A stretch of 64,000 nucleotides of DNA from Halobacterium jilantaiense (GTDB taxonomy: Archaea; Halobacteriota; Halobacteria; Halobacteriales; Halobacteriaceae), in assembly GCF_900110535.1 (NCBI RefSeq), contig NZ_FOJA01000001.1, positions 124,001-188,000 of the forward strand, read 5' to 3'. The position numbers were made by a program, and so were the translations under genes. Positions 17,901 to 25,524 of the stretch are shown one piece after another. Under the pieces are notes generated by a model. That model was not told the origin of the DNA, searched no databases, and was given only the letters and a program-made list of their open reading frames with translations. The first letter of the stretch is position 1. The number at the start of each line of letters is the position of its first letter.

Positions 17901-17907
17901 TTTATAC
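17901..17907 (+). promoter_or_regulatory. TATA box of tRNA-Glu(UUC)
   Basis: The heptamer TTTATAC lies 30-36 nt before the mature 5' end of the tRNA, the expected archaeal TATA distance allowing a short leader. The surrounding bases are AT-richer than the neighbouring sequence. Confidence 0.65.
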
Positions 17908-17936
17908 GTGAGCGGTCGTTCGTTCCGAGTGCGGGC

Positions 17937-18011
17937 GCTCGGTTGGTGTAGTCCGGCCAATCATGTTGGCCTTTCGAGCCGACGACCAGGGTTCAAATCC
18001 CTGACCGAGCA
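17937..18011 (+). tRNA. tRNA-Glu (anticodon UUC)
   Basis: The 75-nt sequence folds as a cloverleaf. The acceptor GCTCGGT pairs with ACCGAGC and the discriminator base is A. The anticodon stem TTGGC/GCCGA encloses loop CTTTCGA, giving anticodon TTC (reads GAA). The T arm is CAGGG-TTCAAAT-CCCTG. No intron is seen and CCA is not encoded. It shares a long identical 5' half with the tRNA-Glu(CUC) gene on the opposite strand at 34184-34258. Confidence 0.95.
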
Positions 18012-18046
18012 CTTCTCTGCTGCTCACCCGCCCAGCCCCGGCTCCG

Positions 18047-19363
18047 CTACTCGCCGTCGACGCCGAGTTCGCTGGCGACGCGGTCGACGACCGCTGGGAG
18101 GACCTCGGCGGCGTACTCGGCGAACGCGTACCGTCCGACAGTCTGCACGATGTCTCGCGCGTTGGGGTCGGCGGTGAGTCGCCGGTCCAGGAACTGTAGT
18201 CCGTGAACCGCCGTAGAGAGCAGTGGTGCGAGGGGCTGCGGTTCGAGCGACCGGGCGTCCCGGACGGCGTCGATGGCAGCGTTACGTCGGGCCAGTACCG
18301 CGTCCACGTCCGGTGGCACGCCGTGGTCTCCGTTCTCGACGGCGTCGACGGCGCGCGAGAGTGCGAGGGTCGCGACAATCGAACGACCGGCCAGCACAGC
18401 CGCGACCGCGTAGTCGCCCCGGCGGGCAGCCTTCTCGGCCGTCTGACGGTTCGTGGTTGCCATCGTGTCACCCCACCGGAACAGGTCGTAGATTGGTGTG
18501 TTCACGATGTCGCGCTCGAAGATGTCGGTGGCGTCATCGTCCCGGACGAGGAACTGAGCCGACTGCGCCATGGTACTCTCGGCAGCGTCGAGAAGTTGCT
18601 CGCCGGCAGTCGAGACAGTCGTCCAGTAGTCCGTCATTCCGTCCTCGTAGTGGGCAGCATGCAGCCCGCTCGCGGTATCCAGACGTCCGCTGGCTGCCTC
18701 GACCCTGGCCGCGATTTCGCCTGCGTCGAATGGTGCAGCCCGCGCCTCCCGGGGGAACGACGCGTCTGGGGTGAGTGCCCAGCCGGCGTTGGTGAGCGCC
18801 GTCTCCCAGCGTTTGGCGACGGCCAGCGCGTCGACGGTGTCCTTGCCGTGGTACGACCAGCGGGCACCCGCCTCACGGTAGTCGTCGCGCACGTCGAGGC
18901 GTCGTTCGGTCAGGTCGCCCCGGTCGAAATCACCGACGGCCGCCAGATACGCGAACGCGACCTCGGCGGCGTCACTGCGGGCGTGCCGCCACTCGTCGAC
19001 GTGTTCGAGGCCCCGTCGGCGAGCGCCGTCTTCGGGGAGTCGGTCGGCTGTCTGCTCGCGCAGGCGGTGGAGTCGCTCGCTCACCGCGCCGTTCGGCACC
19101 GCCGGATCGCGTGGCACGGTGTCGAGCAATTCACGCGTCCGCGACCGGTGGGTATCGACCAACGATTGCGGGACGGGTCCGGGGTAGGTCTCGGGCTGTT
19201 CGTACTCGCGTTCGTCGACCGCCGCCGCGAGCGTCGCCGTGTCGTACTCCGGCAGGTCGTCGCCGCGTTCGCCGCTCGTCTCCGAAATCGACCCGCAGCC
19301 GGCGAGCACGGCAAGTGTCGACGCGCCGGTCGCGAGCGCGGTGCGTCGCGTGTGTCGAGTCAC
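18047..19363 (-). CDS. Tat-type lipoprotein, function unknown
   Basis: This 438-residue protein starts at GTG 19363 with TRHTRRTALATGAST and the lipobox LAVLAGC, so it should be exported (twin-Arg region) and lipid-anchored at Cys 23 or so. The rest is an alpha-helical acidic/Arg-rich protein with no recognised domain and no further membrane segment; an Ala-rich region (AARRGDYAVAAVLAGRSIVATLALSRAVDAV) suggests helical-hairpin repeats. The start codon overlaps the stop of the upstream lipoprotein gene (GTGA), so the two are translationally coupled and probably act together at the cell surface. Confidence 0.75.
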   Translation of the reverse strand: MTRHTRRTALATGASTLAVLAGCGSISETSGERGDDLPEYDTATLAAAVDEREYEQPETYPGPVPQSLVDTHRSRTRELLDTVPRDPAVPNGAVSERLHRLREQTADRLPEDGARRRGLEHVDEWRHARSDAAEVAFAYLAAVGDFDRGDLTERRLDVRDDYREAGARWSYHGKDTVDALAVAKRWETALTNAGWALTPDASFPREARAAPFDAGEIAARVEAASGRLDTASGLHAAHYEDGMTDYWTTVSTAGEQLLDAAESTMAQSAQFLVRDDDATDIFERDIVNTPIYDLFRWGDTMATTNRQTAEKAARRGDYAVAAVLAGRSIVATLALSRAVDAVENGDHGVPPDVDAVLARRNAAIDAVRDARSLEPQPLAPLLSTAVHGLQFLDRRLTADPNARDIVQTVGRYAFAEYAAEVLPAVVDRVASELGVDGE

Positions 19364-19941
19364 GACTGCTCACTCCCGGACAGCGTCACCGGCTCCGCAG
19401 TCTCGCGGCAGTCGCCGCTGATTTGGACGCTCGTCTCGTCCGTATCGGCGGCGAACGGGAGTCGGACGGCGACGCCGGCCGTGTGGTCGGCGTCGTGCTC
19501 GCAGACGGCGTCCGCAGGCCGGAGTGCTTCGCACAGCGAGACATCGACGTGGTCTGAGCCCCGACTGACGCCGACGAACTGGAGGTGCCGACAGGCGGAC
19601 AGTCGCGTGGCGAACAGCACCACCGACTCCGTCTCGAAGTCGCTGTCGGCCGCGAACGCCCGGAGTTCGGTCGCCGCCGAGACCGATTCGGCGAACGTCA
19701 AAGCACTCTCGTCGGGCGGGTCGGTCAGTAGCCGCACGGCGGTCTGTTCGTCTGTCTCCCAGAACAGTCTCCTGCCCCGTGGGTCGCGGGTCATTTCGAC
19801 GTCGTTGCCGGTGACCGGCGCGCTGTCGCCGTTAGCCGTCGTTGGGTCTGACTGTTCTGTGCTGTCGGTGCAGCCTGCAAGCGCGACCGACGCGGTCGCC
19901 GCGACTGCGTGGAGGGCTCGCCGCCGGGACCACCGTTGCAT
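19360..19941 (-). CDS. Small Tat-type lipoprotein, function unknown
   Basis: This 193-residue protein begins MQRWSRRRALHAVAATASVALAGC, a twin-Arg-like signal followed by a lipobox Cys. The mature part is beta-rich with scattered Cys (SACRHLQFVGVS, SLCEALRPADAVCEHDAD, SGDCRETAE), possibly forming disulfides outside the cell. No domain was recognised. It precedes the 438-residue lipoprotein gene by a four-base overlap. The pair lies between a tRNA-Glu gene and an acyl-CoA synthetase gene, which gives no functional clue. Confidence 0.75.
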   Translation of the reverse strand: MQRWSRRRALHAVAATASVALAGCTDSTEQSDPTTANGDSAPVTGNDVEMTRDPRGRRLFWETDEQTAVRLLTDPPDESALTFAESVSAATELRAFAADSDFETESVVLFATRLSACRHLQFVGVSRGSDHVDVSLCEALRPADAVCEHDADHTAGVAVRLPFAADTDETSVQISGDCRETAEPVTLSGSEQS

Positions 19942-19985
19942 CGGCTCGAACGTCTCGGCGCGTCGACAAGTGCGTTTCGGGGGAG

Positions 19986-21623
19986 TTACTCTCCGAACTT
20001 CGACTGTTCGCGCTCGCGGAGTTCGATGCGGCGAATCTTCCCGCTGGACGTGGTTGGGAGTTCGTCGACGAACTCGATGCGGCGCGGGTACTTGTACGGG
20101 GCCGTCTCCGATTTCATGTAGTCCTGGAGGTCGTCGACGAGGTCGTCGCTACCGTCGTGGCCGTCAGCGAGTACGACGTAGGCTTTGACGACGTTCCCGC
20201 GCTCGTCGTGGGGGCTGGCGACAGCGGCTGCTTCGGCGACGGCGTCGTGGCCGACGAGCGCGTCCTCGACCTCGAAGGGGCCGATTCGGTAGCCCGAGGA
20301 GATGATGATGTCGTCGGCGCGCCCCTCGAAGAAGAAGTAGCCGTCTTCGTCGCGGCGCGCGAGGTCGCCAGTCCGGTAGTAGTCGCCGTGGAACGTCCGG
20401 TCGTCGAGGTCGGGGCTCTCGTAGTAGCCGTCGAAGATGGCCGGCGAGTCGATGGGGACTGCGATTTCGCCGGTTTCGCCGACGTCGACCTCTTCCTCGT
20501 CGCGGGTGTCGATGATGGTGGTGCCGACGCCGGGTGCGGGCTTGCCCATGCTTCCGGGCTTCACGTCGATGCCGGGGTAGTTCGTGACGAGCGCGACGGT
20601 CTCCGTCTGCCCGTAGCCGTCGCGGGGCGTGAGACCGAACGCGTCCTCGAACGCCGCGATTGGCTCGCGGTTCAGCGGCTCGCCGGCGGAGAGGGCTTCC
20701 GCCAGCGCGAGGTCGTAGTCGTCGAGGTCGTCGCGCTGCGTGAACATCCGGTACTGGGTCGGGACCGCGCAGAGCCGCGTGACGCCCTCGGATTCGAGGA
20801 GGTCGAGGTAGGTGCCGGCGTCGAACTCGCCCTCGTACACGAACTGCGGAGCGCCCGTGACGAGCGCGACGCCGACGGGGCTCCAGAACCACTTCGCCCA
20901 GCCGGTTCCGGTCGTCGCCCACAGCAGCTCGTCCTCGACGTCGGTGTCGCGGTCGACGCCCCACCAGTACGGGCCGTTCACGCGCTCGAAGCAGTGCAGC
21001 CACCGGTGCTTGTGGAGGACGGGCTTGGGGCGGCCGGTGGTGCCGCTCGTGTAGTTGATTGACATCGGGTCGTCGGCCGCCAGGTCGGGGCCGTCGTGGT
21101 CCGTCGACTGGTCGTCGACGAGCGAGCCGTAGGCGTGCCAGTTCTCGGGCTCGGGGTCCCCGTTGGCGTCGAGGACGACGACAGTCTCCAGCGCCGTCTC
21201 GTCGAGGGCCTGTTCGACCATGTCCGTGAGCGACTCGTGGACCACGACGGTCGTGGCTTCGCAGTCCTCGGCGCGGAACGAGACGTCTTTCGACTGGAGC
21301 ATCGCCGAACACGGCACGAGCAGCGCGCCCCGGGCGAGGACGCCGGCCTGAATGGCGAACGCGTCCGGGTGCCGGGGGAAGAGGTGCATCACGCGGTCGC
21401 CCTGATCGACACCGAGGTCTGCGAGCGCGTTCGCGAACCGCTGGGCGTCCTCGTGAATCTCTCCGAAGGTCCGTTCGGCCAGCCAGCCGTCCTCGTGCCG
21501 GAACCGGACGGCGAGTCGGTTCCCGAACTCGGCGGCGTGGTCGGCGAGCACGTTCGGGAGCGCGAAGTCGTCGGGCACGTCCCACTCGAAGGAACTGACG
21601 GCTTCTTCGTATGTCGTTGACAC
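19986..21623 (-). CDS. Acyl-CoA synthetase (ACSM/acetyl-CoA synthetase-like)
   Basis: This 545-residue AMP-forming ligase carries the P-loop INYTSGTTGRPKPVLHKHRW, the GYGQTETVALVTN adenylate motif, YYRTGDLARRDEDGYFFFEGRADDIIISSGYRIGP with the hinge Asp/Arg, and the C-terminal TSSGKIRRIELRERE with the catalytic Lys. The WATTGTGWAKWFWSP region matches medium-chain (ACSM-like) synthetases more than true acetate enzymes. It activates a carboxylic acid to acyl-CoA. GTG 21623 is chosen because upstream in-frame codons lack family similarity. It differs clearly from the tandem ligases at 43140-46394, so it probably has another chain-length range. Confidence 0.9.
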   Translation of the reverse strand: MSTTYEEAVSSFEWDVPDDFALPNVLADHAAEFGNRLAVRFRHEDGWLAERTFGEIHEDAQRFANALADLGVDQGDRVMHLFPRHPDAFAIQAGVLARGALLVPCSAMLQSKDVSFRAEDCEATTVVVHESLTDMVEQALDETALETVVVLDANGDPEPENWHAYGSLVDDQSTDHDGPDLAADDPMSINYTSGTTGRPKPVLHKHRWLHCFERVNGPYWWGVDRDTDVEDELLWATTGTGWAKWFWSPVGVALVTGAPQFVYEGEFDAGTYLDLLESEGVTRLCAVPTQYRMFTQRDDLDDYDLALAEALSAGEPLNREPIAAFEDAFGLTPRDGYGQTETVALVTNYPGIDVKPGSMGKPAPGVGTTIIDTRDEEEVDVGETGEIAVPIDSPAIFDGYYESPDLDDRTFHGDYYRTGDLARRDEDGYFFFEGRADDIIISSGYRIGPFEVEDALVGHDAVAEAAAVASPHDERGNVVKAYVVLADGHDGSDDLVDDLQDYMKSETAPYKYPRRIEFVDELPTTSSGKIRRIELREREQSKFGE

Positions 21624-21797
21624 GTGGGTGCGTGCGACGGGCCCGGTATTCAATGTGTCGGCACGTCCCACGATTCAGGGCTCGCCTACCGCTCCGGCAC
21701 TCGATACGTCGGCTCGTTGCTCCCGCTACCGAACACGAATTAACAACACGCCAACGTGTAACTAGGTTTAACTTCTCTGCGCTCCTCGATGTAACCG

Positions 21798-22019
21798 ATG
21801 AGCGACTCAGACTCCAGCCCCGAATCAGTCGACGAGACGACGACCTGGCCCGACCTCGCAATCGGCCTCTACGACCGACTGACTGGTCGAAACGCGGAGA
21901 TCGTCTACGAATTCGAGGACATGCACGTCGACGTTCCGAGCGGCACCGGCGAGGACGTCGAACACGCCCCGTGGCACGTCGACGGCACCGTCCGAATCAC
22001 GACTCGTGAAGAGGAGTAG
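21798..22019 (+). CDS. Small acidic hypothetical protein
   Basis: This 73-residue, strongly acidic protein has a possible conserved core WPDLAIGLYDRLTGRNAEIVYEFEDMHVDVP and a beta-strand-like end (GTVRITTREEE). No family was recognised, and there are no membrane or metal motifs. An AT-richer segment upstream (about 21755-21775, with ACTAGGTTTAACTT) is a likely promoter 20-30 nt before ATG 21798. Its last codons overlap the start of the next gene by 14 bases, which suggests the two are made together. Confidence 0.65.
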   Translation: MSDSDSSPESVDETTTWPDLAIGLYDRLTGRNAEIVYEFEDMHVDVPSGTGEDVEHAPWHVDGTVRITTREEE

Positions 22020-22395
22020 CGACCGCTCCACCCCCGCGCCGCTCGCGGTCGAGACCGACCTCGACGTGACTGTCGCGGGCCGTCCGGTCGACGTCGAATC
22101 GACCGGCGACCGGGTGTTCGTGGAGTTCCCGACGCTCGAAACCGCGCGCATCGCGGCCCGCTCCGGCGGCGTCGACCGAATCCGCGCCGCAGCGGCCACC
22201 CTCGATGCGGCCGGCCTGACAGCGGAACTCAGGGTCCGAGACCGGACCGTACTCGTCGTCGGTGCCGGGGCGCGGTCCGGCGTCCTCTCGCGTCGACTCG
22301 ACCTCGCACCCGCGGAGTTCCGACTCGGCGGCGCGCTCGGCGCGCTCGGCCGCGAACTCGCGGCGCTCGCGGCCGCCGTCCGCGACCCCTGGTGA
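22006..22395 (+). CDS. Hypothetical Ala-rich protein, translationally coupled
   Basis: This 129-residue protein starts at GTG 22006, overlapping the previous gene by 14 bases. Residues 15-60 form a beta-alpha unit (VTVAGRPVDVESTGDRVFVEF, then an IAARSGGVDRIRAAAATL helix). The C-terminal half is Ala/Leu-rich (LGGALGALGRELAALAAAVRDPW) and could pack against a partner or membrane, but is not hydrophobic enough for a clear membrane helix. No family was recognised. The pairing with the 73-residue protein is the best clue to function. Confidence 0.6.
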   Translation: MKRSSDRSTPAPLAVETDLDVTVAGRPVDVESTGDRVFVEFPTLETARIAARSGGVDRIRAAAATLDAAGLTAELRVRDRTVLVVGAGARSGVLSRRLDLAPAEFRLGGALGALGRELAALAAAVRDPW

Positions 22396-22479
22396 CCGGC
22401 CGCCGCAGCAATCCGGTCTCGTGTGGTCGACGGCTGCCGGCACGCTGAGAAAGCATTGCCAGCACGCCACACACCGAGA

Positions 22480-22842
22480 CAAAGTTTATTGTCCACGCTC
22501 TGAATTGTGTTGACGAAGCGGGACTCGTCGCCAGCGAGTCCCACCCGACCCGAACCCACCCATGACCGCCACCACACTCCACGGGACGCTCGCCTCCGCG
22601 ATTAGCGGAGGGTACGAGTGCTCTCTTGGGGCGGTGGCGGCAGGGTTCGGACCGAAGACGGCGTCCGCGTCCACCCTCGCCGCGTAATGCGGCACACCAC
22701 CCGGGGAGGACGCGGACGCCGACGCCAGTACTGTTACTGCCGCCGGCGTTCCCGTCTTCCCCAGCCGAGGGTGTTCGCGGGCTGTCCGTCGCTCCCGACG
22801 GGCGGTCCCGTCCCGGCCGAGTTCGACTCTCGGCGGGAGCGT
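22480..22842 (+). other. Structured intergenic region with three inverted repeats
   Basis: The 447-base gap between two unknown genes holds a TATA-like AAGTTTATTG near 22484-22493. It then has three strong inverted repeats: GGGACTCG/CGAGTCCC at 22520-22527 and 22535-22542 (7-nt loop); CCTCCGC/GCGGAGG at 22593-22599 and 22605-22611 (loop GATTA); and a 14-bp perfect pair at 22659-22672 and 22708-22721, extended by CCCT/GGGG after one A-A mismatch. The order and the promoter spacing suggest a structured transcript, either a small RNA or a leader for the gene at 22843. SRP and RNase P RNA signatures were looked for and not found. Confidence 0.4.
22562..22687 (+). CDS. Possible 41-codon small ORF within the structured region
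   Basis: ATG 22562 opens 41 codons ending TAA 22687: MTATTLHGTLASAISGGYEC, followed by a Gly/Ala/Ser-rich tail. Its stop overlaps the ATG of a longer in-frame version of the next gene (TAATG). It is less acidic than local proteins, so it may be a leader peptide or only chance. The second hairpin of the region lies inside it. No homologue was recognised. Confidence 0.2.
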   Translation: MTATTLHGTLASAISGGYECSLGAVAAGFGPKTASASTLAA

Positions 22843-23184
22843 ATGGCAACTGCCAGCCAGACGGTCCGCGTCACCGCAGACCTCACGATGCAAGTCCCCC
22901 GAAACGCCACCGGCGACCTGGCGCAGGGCGTCACCAACGTCGTCCGCGGCGTCGACGCCGTCGCTCGCGTCGACGAGGTCGACGTCACGAACCTACAGCC
23001 CCGGTTGAACGACCTCCGGGTCGACGCCACGGTCGCCGTCGAGATGACTGTCGAGGACGCGCCCGACGCCGAGCGCGCGGGCACCACCGCGCTCAGTGAC
23101 GGCTTCGGCATCGAGACCGTCGAGAACGTCGAGTCCGACCGCGCGGCCGCCGACTCGCCCGAACGCGTCCAGGAGTACGGCTAG
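22843..23184 (+). CDS. Small hypothetical protein
   Basis: From ATG 22843 this encodes 113 residues. It begins with MATASQTVRVTADLTMQVPR and continues with an alternating strand-helix pattern (GVTNVVRGVDAVARVDEVDVTNLQPRLNDLRVDATVAVEMTV). The C-terminal 30 residues are polar and acidic. No family was recognised. In-frame codons upstream to 22687 exist but encode an Arg-rich stretch untypical of this proteome, so the shorter start is preferred. The structured region just upstream may act as its leader. Confidence 0.65.
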   Translation: MATASQTVRVTADLTMQVPRNATGDLAQGVTNVVRGVDAVARVDEVDVTNLQPRLNDLRVDATVAVEMTVEDAPDAERAGTTALSDGFGIETVENVESDRAAADSPERVQEYG

Positions 23185-23268
23185 CAGCGGTCCCGCTGAC
23201 ACCGCATCCCGGACCCTCGACCTGTCCGACCGCTACACTCTTTGTCGCCGTTCCCGGACTCCACACCG

Positions 23269-23766
23269 ATGGTCACCGTCCGTCCCGCAGCCCCGGACGA
23301 CCGCCCTCGCATCCGCGAGTGCCACGTCGCCGCCGTCCGCGAGTCCGGCCCCGACGCCTACGACGAGCGGCAGGTCGCGGCGTGGGCGGACACGGGCGAA
23401 CCGGTCGAGGACTACCCCGTGGAGAGCGACGGCCACTATCTGGTCGTCGCGGAACTCCACGACGTGACCGCGACTAACGCCGACGTGGTGGGCTACGGCC
23501 ACCTCGTCCCGACCGAGGGCGAGATTCGGGCGGTCTACGTCCACCCCGACGCCGGCGGCCGGAGCGTCGGCAGCGCGCTCCTCGACGCGCTCGAAGCACG
23601 CGCTCGCGACCTCAGACTCGACTCGCTCTCGCTGACGGCGTCACTGAACGCCGTCGACTTCTACGAGCAGGCGGGCTACGAGCGCGCGGGACGGGACACG
23701 TACTCGACAATCCACGACGGCGAGACCGTCGAACTCGACATCGAGCAGATGACGAAACGCCTCTAG
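23269..23766 (+). CDS. GNAT family N-acetyltransferase
   Basis: This 165-residue single GNAT domain has VRPAAPDDRPRIRECHVAA at the start. Strand 4 plus the acetyl-CoA loop follow in GEIRAVYVHPDAGGRSVGSALLDALEARA (Q/RxxGxA-like), then the typical end NAVDFYEQAGYERAG. It transfers an acetyl group to an amine of unknown identity. The last four bases overlap the 3' end of the convergent repeat-rich gene. Confidence 0.9.
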   Translation: MVTVRPAAPDDRPRIRECHVAAVRESGPDAYDERQVAAWADTGEPVEDYPVESDGHYLVVAELHDVTATNADVVGYGHLVPTEGEIRAVYVHPDAGGRSVGSALLDALEARARDLRLDSLSLTASLNAVDFYEQAGYERAGRDTYSTIHDGETVELDIEQMTKRL

Positions 23767-25475
23767 CGACGCGGGTCGCGCGGGCCACCGGAGTCGTCGG
23801 GGTCACCGAACTCGTCGCCCGCTCGTTCGCCCGGCAGCACGCCGGGGTCCGGGCTGCCGACCGCGTTCGGGTCCGTCTCTGTCAGGAAGTCGTGGAGCGC
23901 CGGGATGTCAGCGAGACTCGGCCCGCGCTGCTCGCCCGCGAGCGCCTGTCGGGTCGCAACCGCCGCGCGCTCGCTCCCCGAGAGCGCCTCGTCGTCCTCG
24001 CTCGGGTTGTCGTCGGGGTCGTCAGCCAGCTTCTCCCGGACGCGCTCGACGGAGCGCTCGAACCCCACGCGCTCGTAGTTCTCCAGCGCGGATTCGAGGT
24101 GCGAGCGCCGTTCGGCCGGGTTCCCGGTCTGGATGGCGCGGCGCTCGTGGCGCTGCGCGTCGAGATGTGCCAGCATCTCCTCCCAGCGGCCCTCGGGAAC
24201 GTCGAGCGCCGAGAGGGCTGTTTCGCCCTCGTCCAGCGCAGCGACGGCCGCGTCGTGGTCGCCGCGCGCCGAGTGCATGTTCGACGCCACCACCGTCCGC
24301 GTGTACACGGGCTCCCAGGCGTCGAGAGAGCCGTACTCGTCGGCGACCGCGCGCGCCTCGTCGAACGCGGCGATGGCGAGCGCGTGGTTCCGGCTGGTGC
24401 GGTGGCGGTGCCCGCGCGTCCGCGCCCGCTCGAAGCGAGCGTGCCCGGCGACCCACTCCAGACCGACCTCGCGGCCCGCTATCTCCGCACCGTCGAAGCA
24501 CAGTTCTGCCAGCCGGCTGTCCCCGCGGTCGACCTCGCCGCTCCAGTACAGCGCGTTCGCCAGCACGTACGCGAACGTCTCGTCGCCGCGGTCGGCGGCC
24601 GTCGGCACCACCGCGCGCCACGCCTCCCCGCGCTCCCAGTACTCCGCCGCCTCGGCGTCCGCCTCCGCCGCGTCGAAGGTCTTCTCCGCGGGCCAGCCGC
24701 TCGCCAGGCGCTTCGCCGCGGCGACGCCCCGCGTAACCGTCGCGTGCGCGAGCAGCGCCGCGAGGAACGAGCCGTCGCCCCGGTCGGCCAGCGCCCGCGG
24801 GTCGACGCCGAGGTCGTCGAGGAACGCGCGAGCGCCCCGAGGGGTCGTCGCAGCGAGGTGCATCGCGTCGGCGACGGCGGCGTCCAGCGCCACGTCACCG
24901 ATTGCGTCGATGCCGTCCAGTCCGTCGACGAGCGCCGTCACGGACTCCCGGTCCGTGACCGCGGGACCGGCGTCGGTCGCCAGCACGGCCCGCGAGAGGT
25001 CGTAGCGCCGCGCGTGCAGGTCGTCGGCGGTGCTGCCCGAGGCCGCCGCCGCGGTGTCCAGCAGGGCCACGAGGTCGTCCGCGGCGCAGAACTCGCCGGC
25101 CGAGAGCGCGAGCGCGACGACCCCGCCGGCGTCTCGGACGAGTGCCCGAGCGGCACCCGCGTCGCCGTCGAGGGCGGCGGTCAGCCGGTCCTCGAACGCC
25201 GGGCCCGGCAGCGAGAGCCGCCCCGTCCCGGCGGGAACGTCGACTCGGAGCCGCGCGAGCCCGGCGTCTCCGGGGAGGACGACCGTCACACGGTCCGCGC
25301 CGTCGACGGTCGCAGTGCCCGGCTCGACGGTCGCGTTCGCTGCGCGCTCCGAGCAGTCGACCCGGAACCGCCGCTCGCCGCCCTCCTCGGGCAGTTCGTG
25401 GTCGCCGACCACGCGCGTGACCGTGGCCGTCGCGTCGCCGGGGAGCGGGCGCTCCCAGCGGAACCGCTGTGTCAT
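23763..25475 (-). CDS. Large repeat-type (TPR-like) hypothetical protein
   Basis: This 570-residue acidic, Ala-rich protein has a beta-rich first 100 residues (FRWERPLPGDATATVTRVVG and following strands) and is then almost wholly alpha-helical. From residue 290 on, helical pairs with small/aromatic spacing (AYVLANALYWSGEVDRGDSRLAELC, AAFDEARAVADEYGSLDAWEPVYTRTVVASN, AAVAALDEGETALSALDVPEGRWEEMLAHL) look like tetratricopeptide repeats. No catalytic motif or signal peptide is seen. TPR arrays usually bind partner proteins, so a scaffold role is possible. The ligase-fold gene at 25525-26334 lies 49 bases upstream on the same strand and may be in the same operon. It converges with the GNAT gene. 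Confidence 0.7.
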   Translation of the reverse strand: MTQRFRWERPLPGDATATVTRVVGDHELPEEGGERRFRVDCSERAANATVEPGTATVDGADRVTVVLPGDAGLARLRVDVPAGTGRLSLPGPAFEDRLTAALDGDAGAARALVRDAGGVVALALSAGEFCAADDLVALLDTAAAASGSTADDLHARRYDLSRAVLATDAGPAVTDRESVTALVDGLDGIDAIGDVALDAAVADAMHLAATTPRGARAFLDDLGVDPRALADRGDGSFLAALLAHATVTRGVAAAKRLASGWPAEKTFDAAEADAEAAEYWERGEAWRAVVPTAADRGDETFAYVLANALYWSGEVDRGDSRLAELCFDGAEIAGREVGLEWVAGHARFERARTRGHRHRTSRNHALAIAAFDEARAVADEYGSLDAWEPVYTRTVVASNMHSARGDHDAAVAALDEGETALSALDVPEGRWEEMLAHLDAQRHERRAIQTGNPAERRSHLESALENYERVGFERSVERVREKLADDPDDNPSEDDEALSGSERAAVATRQALAGEQRGPSLADIPALHDFLTETDPNAVGSPDPGVLPGERAGDEFGDPDDSGGPRDPRR

Positions 25476-25524
25476 GGCGGTCCCGTAGCGCGCCCGAGGG
25501 TTTCAGGGCTCCGGACCGCCACCG

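Noticed and set aside
22480..22721. SRP RNA or RNase P RNA in the hairpin region
   Set aside because: The conserved GGAAACC-type SRP core and the RNase P P4 motif were not found.
22687..22842. Longer N terminus for the gene at 22843, starting at the TAATG overlap
   Set aside because: The added 52 residues are Arg-rich with no acidic bias and no strand/helix pattern like the rest of the protein.
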